Position numbers and translations under genes: made by a program
Shown: in pieces, positions 58,545 through 64,000 of the stretch
Position numbering within the stretch: the stretch's first letter is position 1
Layout: every line of letters starts with the position of its first letter
Assembly (NCBI RefSeq): GCF_002934445.1
Contig: NZ_PTJE01000004.1
Location: 124,001-188,000, forward strand
From: Nonlabens xylanidelens
GTDB lineage: Bacteria; Bacteroidota; Bacteroidia; Flavobacteriales; Flavobacteriaceae
Direction: 5' to 3'
DNA length: 64,000 bases
Notes under the pieces: model-generated
What the model saw: the letters and a program-made list of their open reading frames with translations, nothing else
Told to the model about the DNA's origin: nothing
The model's database searches: none

Positions 58545-59521
58545 TATTGTAATGGTTTGTATTTAGATCGTTTAAAAATTTCTTCTGGTTTTAATTGAAT
58601 CATTGTTTCTATATCCACCTCGTTATTCTCCATAAATGATTTCACCATTCTGTATCCTATATAGCGACCTACACCACCTGGCGTCTGCTGGTCTACCTCT
58701 AGATAGAATTTAGAAAAAGGTGCTGGTAGTATGAAACGAGATAATAATTTTGAATCTGTATCGTATAATAACTCGTTATCTATAAAATACCTCCACATCT
58801 CACCTTCATTCTCAACAGTAAAAGCATATTTCTCAGGAGTATAACTAAACAACTGATCACCAGTTGCGTTAGGCGCAAATAATTCTTGTAGATAATGTAA
58901 CTTACCGTGATAAATCATATTACCCAGTAAACTACGTTCCATACTAGGCTCAACAAAGAGTCGCGCATACGCTAGAGAAGCATCAGCCGGTAGCTGTTCT
59001 ATGTTTAAATTCTCCCTCTGATACTTATTAATCCCTATGTACAACTCATGGTCCTTACCTAAATAAGTATCTATAGAAACTATTAATTGACTTGCAGTAG
59101 GTATCACCTTCTGTCTATAATTCACATCTGACAGGACTGTTACAACAAGAGTGGGCTCAAAATCTGGAAAATAATACACCACGTGTCGCATCACATCTTC
59201 TAACTCTTCTTCTATTTCTACATAATTAAAATCAGCGTCGTCTACGGCTTTTTCTAATACATTATGTATAGAATCTTTACCTTCCATTTTTGCCATCCAC
59301 ACGCTATCAGGCACTGTTACTGGAAAAAACAGTGGATATTCTCCTTTCATCGTAGACAAATCTGCTTTTTGAGCATCTGCAAATTCCTCATGAAACTTCA
59401 CGAACTCTACATCTAGAGGTATATTAGAAATCTCATCTTCTACTTTTGAACTAGATGTACATGAGGTTATCGCTTTCGCGAAAGCGACAATAACAAAAAA
59501 CTTAAATAACTTAATCTTCAT
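58544..59521 (-). CDS. gldB: Gliding motility lipoprotein GldB
   Basis: A 325-residue lipoprotein with lipobox ITSC (Cys21). The palindrome copy at 59471-59486 is read as AFAKA at residues 13-17, in the hydrophobic part of the signal peptide, so the motif shapes the signal sequence itself. The rest follows the GldB family, with a zinc-protease-like fold reported for it but no obvious metal motif visible here. GldB is needed for surface gliding and for stable machinery in Flavobacterium. The gene starts the run gldB-gldC-DUF3820. A -7 box TATTTTTG lies about 40 bases upstream. Confidence 0.92.
   Translation of the reverse strand: MKIKLFKFFVIVAFAKAITSCTSSSKVEDEISNIPLDVEFVKFHEEFADAQKADLSTMKGEYPLFFPVTVPDSVWMAKMEGKDSIHNVLEKAVDDADFNYVEIEEELEDVMRHVVYYFPDFEPTLVVTVLSDVNYRQKVIPTASQLIVSIDTYLGKDHELYIGINKYQRENLNIEQLPADASLAYARLFVEPSMERSLLGNMIYHGKLHYLQELFAPNATGDQLFSYTPEKYAFTVENEGEMWRYFIDNELLYDTDSKLLSRFILPAPFSKFYLEVDQQTPGGVGRYIGYRMVKSFMENNEVDIETMIQLKPEEIFKRSKYKPLQ
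59471..59486. repeat. 16-bp palindrome, copy 13 (inside gldB signal peptide)
   Basis: Exact copy, read as AFAKA four residues before the lipid-anchored Cys region of GldB. Confidence 0.92.
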
Positions 59522-59562
59522 ACATCAATAACTCGCTATTATTTTATTTATTTTTAGGCTTG

Positions 59563-59570
59563 CAAAAATA
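59563..59570 (-). promoter_or_regulatory. -7 box of the gldB-gldC operon
   Basis: Reads TATTTTTG on the minus strand, 42 bases upstream of the gldB start. It overlaps the leader of the divergent nadE gene. No clear TTG partner at the usual distance. Confidence 0.45.
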
Positions 59571-59575
59571 CGATT

Positions 59576-60364
59576 ATGAAAACTGATAAAGTTACTGATT
59601 ATATAGTAAAATGGTTAAAAGATTATGCTACGAAAGCCGGAGTTAAAGGTTATGTGGTAGGCGTAAGTGGCGGTATAGATAGCGCCGTTACCTCTACTTT
59701 ATGCGCAATGACCGGGCTAGATCTACTTTGCGTAGAAATGCCTATCCACCAGCATGAAGATCATGTGACAAGAGCTCAAGAACACATAGAGCAACTAAAA
59801 AATCGTTTCAGCAATGTTAGCGATGTACGTAGTGACCTAACACCTGTTTTTGATATTTTCAAATCAAACATGCCTAGCATAGACAGCACTCCACAGGTAG
59901 AACTAACTCTAGGAAACACTAGAGCAAGATTGAGAATGACCACACTCTATTATCATGGAGGTGTAAATGGCTTATTAGTTGCTGGAACAGGTAATAAAGT
60001 AGAAGATTTTGGAGTTGGTTTTTACACTAAATATGGCGACGGCGGTGTGGACGTTAGTCCTATTGCAGATTTAATGAAAAGTGAGGTTTATGCCATCGGT
60101 AAACTGGTAAACGTACCTGAAAGCATTATGAAAGCAGCACCTAGTGACGGTCTTTATGGAGCTGAAAAAACAGACGAAGACCAAATAGGAGCCAGTTATG
60201 ACGAGCTAGAATGGGCTATGAATCAAATAGATAAAGGTCATAATGTTGAAGATTTAAGCGATAGAGAGCAAGAAGTGTTAAACATTTATTTATCATTTAA
60301 CAGAAGGAATCAACACAAGATGAACCCTATTCCCGTGTGCGAAATACCCTCTAATTTTAGGTAA
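59576..60364 (+). CDS. nadE: Ammonia-dependent NAD synthetase
   Basis: A 262-residue enzyme that turns nicotinate adenine dinucleotide into NAD using ammonia and ATP. The PP-loop ATP-binding motif SGGIDSAV is at residues 30-37; GTGNKVEDFGVGFYTKYGDGGVDV (split by function into substrate and metal sites) lies near 139-162. It lacks the N-terminal glutaminase domain of longer NadE, which fits its length and ammonia use. It is divergent from gldB, with overlapping promoter regions of 54 bases, and lies upstream of the LuxR-type regulator gene. Confidence 0.94.
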   Translation: MKTDKVTDYIVKWLKDYATKAGVKGYVVGVSGGIDSAVTSTLCAMTGLDLLCVEMPIHQHEDHVTRAQEHIEQLKNRFSNVSDVRSDLTPVFDIFKSNMPSIDSTPQVELTLGNTRARLRMTTLYYHGGVNGLLVAGTGNKVEDFGVGFYTKYGDGGVDVSPIADLMKSEVYAIGKLVNVPESIMKAAPSDGLYGAEKTDEDQIGASYDELEWAMNQIDKGHNVEDLSDREQEVLNIYLSFNRRNQHKMNPIPVCEIPSNFR

Positions 60365-60413
60365 TTTTTAACACCTAATTCTCTGTGATGTAAGGCAATA
60401 CGCACACTTGATT

Positions 60414-60445
60414 TTGTAAGAATTACTATGAGCTGTATATATTTG
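60414..60445 (+). promoter_or_regulatory. Promoter of the LuxR-type regulator gene
   Basis: TTG at 60414-60416 (part of TTTTG) and TATATTTG at 60438-60445 with a 21-base gap, a good match to the Bacteroidota -33/-7 pattern, 22 bases before the ATG. Confidence 0.65.
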
Positions 60446-60467
60446 TAGATACAATAATTAATAAGAA

Positions 60468-61091
60468 ATGGACATTTTATTAGCAGACCATCATCCCATC
60501 TTTAATAAAGGGTTAAAAGCTATGATGAAAGACTATAAAGACTTTCAATTTGTAGGCAAAATAGATGACGGTAAAGATCTTATTTCTGGTATCACAAAAC
60601 ACGATCCCGATGTGCTAATTCTCGAAGTCGATTTACCCAATTCTAACGGTGTGGGATCCCTTAGAGAAATAAGGTCTCATTTTCCAAATATCAAAATTCT
60701 AGTTGTAAGCTGTCATCCTGAAGAAATATACGCTATAAGCTCAGTAAAGGCAGGCGCAAATGGCTACATAGCAAAAACGCGTTCTGTAAAAGAAATAAGA
60801 AAATCATTACTTACTGTTGCCAGTGGAGAAACATTCCTCTCTGAGGATATTAAAAATCAATTAAACAACAAGCAAACTAGTAATATTCTTAAATTCAAAA
60901 AACTATCTACTAGAGAGATAGAGGTCTTAAACTTATTATCTAGAGGTAAGCGTAATAAAGAAATAGCTCAACAACTATCTATCAATGAGAAAACAGTAAG
61001 TACTTATAAAACTAGATTACTTAAAAAACTAAACGTTGATAATATAGCAGACTTAATACATCAGTCACGCTTATTACAAATCACTAGCTAA
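60468..61091 (+). CDS. NarL/FixJ-type response regulator with unusual receiver site
   Basis: A 207-residue regulator with a receiver domain (about residues 1-120) and a LuxR-type HTH (about 143-207, with LSTREIEVLNLLSRGKRNKE and SINEKTVSTYKTRL). In the receiver, the usual phosphoacceptor Asp, four residues before the conserved Pro, is Glu53 (LEVDLP), and the acidic pair is reduced to Asp7-His8. Lys103 and Ser81 are kept. Such a site may not be phosphorylated normally and could mimic the active state. No kinase gene is next to it. It overlaps the end of dnaG by 8 bases in convergent order. Targets unknown. Confidence 0.9.
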   Translation: MDILLADHHPIFNKGLKAMMKDYKDFQFVGKIDDGKDLISGITKHDPDVLILEVDLPNSNGVGSLREIRSHFPNIKILVVSCHPEEIYAISSVKAGANGYIAKTRSVKEIRKSLLTVASGETFLSEDIKNQLNNKQTSNILKFKKLSTREIEVLNLLSRGKRNKEIAQQLSINEKTVSTYKTRLLKKLNVDNIADLIHQSRLLQITS

Positions 61092-63081
61092 ACAAGAACC
61101 TACTTAAACCATCAGAAGGTATAACCGTTCTGTTTTTTAAATCAATTTTAGTCCTTAACAAATTATAATCCATTACTTGCCTTAAAGCCTCTTGATTATC
61201 AATTTCAGGGGAGTTTTTTGCTATAATCCTATTAATATTCTCCACTAGATCATAAATAAGAAACTGCCTAAAATGCAATAGAACTTGACTAGTATATTCC
61301 GACACAGACTGATCTTTGTGTTTAGGAAAAATCTGATTACGCTCCCAATCATGAAGACTATACTTATCATCTGACATGGTAATATCTGCGATAACACTTG
61401 CATATTGCCCCTCAAAAGCAGATAGTATCAATTGAACGTCCAGCTTTTGCTCTAATAGTAGAACATCAATTATTTTAGTATATATCGCCTGAAAATCAGG
61501 ATTAGCAAACTTAATCTCATCAGAGTGTAGGTCCATGTATATTTTCTCATAAACACGTTGCTCTCCTTTTACTGTTTCATATTCGACTTCTACACCACTA
61601 CCATCCTGAATATATTCATCTTCAAAAACTTCATCTTTTCCTCCGTATAATAACAAGATAGCAATAATAGAGCGTTCTAACAATCCTCTACGGTCTACAT
61701 TTAAGTTCTCTGGAGAAATCTCCACTTTAGTCATAGGCGCTTGCGCTTTTTCTTTGACCTGCTTCTTTTTTTGCTCTATTAGTCCAGAATTGCGTACTTG
61801 TGCTAGGGTAGAAAACAACACATCTTCACCTATATCTAGAATAGCAGCACTTTCTCTAACATATATCTCTCTAGATATATCATCAGGTATTTTTGCTATA
61901 CTATTTACTATATCCCTAATCATATCAGCTTTCTTAATGGGATCACCAGCAGCTTCTTCTTTAAGAAGGTTTGATTTAAACGAAATAAAATCACGAGCAT
62001 TATTAGTAAGAAAATCTACTATTTCAGATTCCGTATGAGATTTTGCAAAAGAGTCTGGATCCTCACCATCAGGAAAAGTGCAAACACGTACATTCATTCC
62101 GGTTTCTAATATAAGATCAGTACCTCTTATGGCCGCTCTCATACCAGCCGCATCACCATCATATAATACAGTAATATTCTTTGTAAGTCGCTGTATTAAT
62201 CTAATTTGTTGACTAGTCAGCGCAGTACCAGAACTAGAAACCACATTCTTAACTCCTGCCTGATGCAATTGAATTACATCAGTATAACCCTCAACTAGAT
62301 AACAGAGATCTTCTTTTGCTATAGCCTGCTTTGCCTCATATATACCGTAAAGAACATTTGATTTATCATAAATCTCACTCTGTGGAGAATTGAGATATTT
62401 AGCCGCTTTTTTCTCATTATTGAGAATTCTACCTCCAAAACCTAAAACTCGCCCAGAAAGACTACGTATAGGAAACATAACACGACCTTTGAATCGATCA
62501 AATTTCTTGTCCTCCTTAACAATTGAAACACCTGTCTTATTTAAAAACTCTAGTTGATAACCTGCTTTTATAGCTGCGTCGGTAAAAGCACTCCATTGAT
62601 CTGGATTATAACCTAACTGAAAATAATCTATCGTTTCATCTGTAAAGCCACGCTCTTTAAAATAGCTATATCCTATCGCTTTACCTTCATCAGTTTTTAA
62701 CTGCCCATGAAACCAATCTGCTGCATACTTAGAAACCAGAAACATAGACTCTTTCTCATTTTGAACCTGTTTCTGCTCATCAGTTTGTTGTGTTTCTTCG
62801 ATTTCAATGCCATACTTTTTTGCCAGCCATTTTATCGCTTCAGGAAACGTAAAATGCTCATGTTCCATAATAAAAGTAACCGCATTACCACCCTTACCAG
62901 AACTAAAGTCTTTCCAAATTTGCTTAACCGGACTAACCATAAAACTAGGCGATCGTTCTTCGGTAAAAGGACTTAATCCTTTAAAATTAGAACCAGACTT
63001 CTTTAATTGAACAAAATCACCGATCACCTCCTCTACACGAGCAGCGTCAAATACAGCATCTACAGTTGTTCTTGAAATCAT
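61084..63081 (-). CDS. dnaG: DNA primase DnaG (zinc ligands replaced)
   Basis: A 665-residue primase. The N-terminal CHC2-type domain aligns with the normal motif but the four zinc ligands are replaced: Ser37 and Thr40 in LSPFT (where Cys and His are usual), Asp58 and Ser61 in KDFSSG (where two Cys are usual). The TOPRIM domain keeps its acidic residues in LVEGYTDV (about residues 262-269) and LYDGDAAG (about 308-315). The C-terminal about 180 residues should bind DnaB. The gene is full length, so it is not decayed; loss of zinc ligands seems normal for flavobacterial DnaG as I recall. It is convergent with the response regulator gene. Confidence 0.94.
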   Translation of the reverse strand: MISRTTVDAVFDAARVEEVIGDFVQLKKSGSNFKGLSPFTEERSPSFMVSPVKQIWKDFSSGKGGNAVTFIMEHEHFTFPEAIKWLAKKYGIEIEETQQTDEQKQVQNEKESMFLVSKYAADWFHGQLKTDEGKAIGYSYFKERGFTDETIDYFQLGYNPDQWSAFTDAAIKAGYQLEFLNKTGVSIVKEDKKFDRFKGRVMFPIRSLSGRVLGFGGRILNNEKKAAKYLNSPQSEIYDKSNVLYGIYEAKQAIAKEDLCYLVEGYTDVIQLHQAGVKNVVSSSGTALTSQQIRLIQRLTKNITVLYDGDAAGMRAAIRGTDLILETGMNVRVCTFPDGEDPDSFAKSHTESEIVDFLTNNARDFISFKSNLLKEEAAGDPIKKADMIRDIVNSIAKIPDDISREIYVRESAAILDIGEDVLFSTLAQVRNSGLIEQKKKQVKEKAQAPMTKVEISPENLNVDRRGLLERSIIAILLLYGGKDEVFEDEYIQDGSGVEVEYETVKGEQRVYEKIYMDLHSDEIKFANPDFQAIYTKIIDVLLLEQKLDVQLILSAFEGQYASVIADITMSDDKYSLHDWERNQIFPKHKDQSVSEYTSQVLLHFRQFLIYDLVENINRIIAKNSPEIDNQEALRQVMDYNLLRTKIDLKNRTVIPSDGLSRFLFS

Positions 63082-63150
63082 TTGAAAAATATTCTAATAT
63101 AAAAATAGTGTTTTCCCATAAAAGCGGGCCGCACTTAAATATATAAAACC

Positions 63151-63180
63151 AAAAAAAGCCCTTGATTTCTCAAGAGCTTT
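63151..63180 (-). terminator. Terminator after the initiator tRNA gene
   Basis: AAAGCCCTTG and CAAGAGCTTT pair with one mismatch around a 6-base loop; on the minus strand the stem continues into a T tract (A run at 63151-63157). It lies 10 bases downstream of the tRNA 3' end. Confidence 0.75.
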
Positions 63181-63190
63181 CTTTTCTTAG

Positions 63191-63263
<73 letters not shown>

Positions 63264-63385
63264 ATTTAAAAACGATCAGTTACTTGTTTTACAACCTCAG
63301 ATCATTACTCTGACAACTTCCTGTTCTAATGGGCTGCAAATATACGCAGCCTTTAAACCTTACACAAGCTTTTTTGAAAAAACTT

Positions 63386-63565
63386 TTACTGCCCAATCTC
63401 TCTAGCCTCAAAATCAGACATTTCACCATCAAAAAAAGTTACTTTTAACTCAATAGGATTACAACACACTTCACAATCCTCGACATAAACCTGTGAATAA
63501 GCCGGATCTAATAACATAGATATCTCTTGCCAGCAATGAGGACACATGAAAAAATGTTCTATCAT
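63386..63565 (-). CDS. CPXCG motif-containing cysteine-rich protein
   Basis: A 59-residue protein with CPHC at residues 8-11 and CEVCC at 31-35, two Cys pairs that likely bind a metal such as zinc. The start MIEHFFMCPHCWQEISMLLD and the ending ELKVTFFDGEMSDFEAREIG match a small family named for its CPXCG motif; function unknown. Its ATG overlaps the stop of the TolC-like gene upstream by four bases (ATGA), which suggests coupled translation. It is followed by about 120 bases before the tRNA. Confidence 0.85.
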   Translation of the reverse strand: MIEHFFMCPHCWQEISMLLDPAYSQVYVEDCEVCCNPIELKVTFFDGEMSDFEAREIGQ

Positions 63566-64000
63566 AAAGGGATATTAAGCAATTGACCAGCTAGTTGTAG
63601 CAATTGATACTCCGCTAGTTTTGCATCATATTTTGCTAGATTCTCAATAGTTTTTGCATTTAACAAGTTTACTTGCGCCTGTCTAAACTCGATACTTGAA
63701 ACCTGTCCCAACTTAAATTGCTCTTCAGTTCTTTCAAAATTACTATTATTAGTGAGCACATTTTGCTGCTGCATTCTATAAATAGCAAGGGCATTGGTAT
63801 AATTGCCTTTGGCATTTGCTATATCTCTACCTACCTCTTGCTCTACTTGCTTCTTAAAAAACTCTTCATTCTTAAAAGCTATTTTTGCATTGCGCAGTCC
63901 AGTAATACTTCTACCACCATCAAAAATATCCCATGTTAGAGTTGCTCCTACTCTCAAAGAACCACTTGTTCTAGTAGTAGCAGGAAAAAACGCACTAGAT
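63562..64000 (-). CDS. TolC-family outer membrane protein, C-terminal part (5' end outside window)
   Basis: The last 145 codons of a TolC-like outer membrane factor; the frame is open to the right edge, so the gene is cut by the window. The LTWDIFDGGRS motif starts a second repeat half, followed by a long helical region rich in Gln and Asn (QVEQEVGRDIANAKGNYTNAL) and the EEQFKLGQVSSIEFRQAQ repeat end. It is not the same as the TolC gene at 534-1844. Such proteins form export channels; its partner genes would lie upstream, outside the window. It shares a four-base overlap with the CPXCG gene. Confidence 0.85.
   Translation of the reverse strand, partial: SSAFFPATTRTSGSLRVGATLTWDIFDGGRSITGLRNAKIAFKNEEFFKKQVEQEVGRDIANAKGNYTNALAIYRMQQQNVLTNNSNFERTEEQFKLGQVSSIEFRQAQVNLLNAKTIENLAKYDAKLAEYQLLQLAGQLLNIPL

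Noticed and set aside
61084-63081. dnaG as a decayed gene because its zinc ligands are missing
   Set aside because: The frame is full length, the TOPRIM motifs are intact and it is the only primase gene here; the change is most likely a lineage trait.

Overview
This window is low-GC chromosomal DNA from a marine member of the Bacteroidota, most likely family Flavobacteriaceae. The signs are gliding genes (gldB, gldC), a type IX secretion sorting domain, SusC/SusD pairs, a hybrid two-component regulator, promoter boxes of the form TAnnTTTG, and DnaG and FtsZ proteins of Bacteroidota type. The genus cannot be fixed from the sequence alone. No insertion sequence, prophage, CRISPR array or rRNA was seen.

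Layout. (1) 1-6.5 kb: the end of cydB, then a tripartite RND efflux operon (TolC, lipoprotein adaptor, AcrB-like pump) and a small DUF2892 membrane protein. (2) 6.5-40 kb: a large alginate-use locus. It holds two PL6 lyases, a PL17 lyase, the cupin KdgF, an MFS uronate transporter, an SDR-type DEH reductase, two SusC/SusD pairs, a TIG-domain glycan-binding lipoprotein, a lamin-tail protein with a T9SS signal, a CE7-like esterase, a 1342-residue hybrid two-component regulator, a FadR-type GntR regulator, KDPG aldolase and KDG kinase. Together these make a full route: polymer cleavage at the cell surface, uptake, conversion of unsaturated uronate to DEH, then KDG, KDPG, and finally pyruvate plus glyceraldehyde-3-phosphate. 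(3) 40-56.2 kb: the division and cell-wall (dcw) cluster mraZ-rsmH-ftsL-ftsI-murE-mraY-murD-ftsW-murG-murC-ftsQ-ftsA-ftsZ, followed by a YqeY gene, all on the minus strand and mostly overlapping or a few bases apart. (4) 56.4-64 kb: housekeeping genes (alpha/beta hydrolase, engB, DUF3820, gldC, gldB, nadE, an odd response regulator, dnaG, initiator tRNA, a small CPXCG protein) and the end of a second TolC-like gene.

Regulatory signals. A 35-bp element occurs twice with one mismatch, once upstream of the PL17 operon and once just upstream of the GntR gene. It contains TTGGT-N2-ACCAA and is a strong candidate operator for that GntR protein. The mraZ promoter region carries three direct repeats exactly 10 bp apart that look like an MraZ box. 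The RND operon has a perfect 7-bp-arm inverted repeat upstream of a TAnnTTTG box.

The most striking unexplained signal is a 16-bp palindrome, CGCTTTCGCGAAAGCG. It is present 13 times (11 exact, 2 near copies), spread across the whole window about every 5 kb, in intergenic DNA and inside genes, including murC, murD, ftsZ, eda, gldB and two alginate lyases. Inside genes it is read as AFAKA, RFRES or LSRKR. It behaves like a genome-wide motif (compare cyanobacterial HIP1 or DNA-uptake sequences) and I know of no established function for it in this group.
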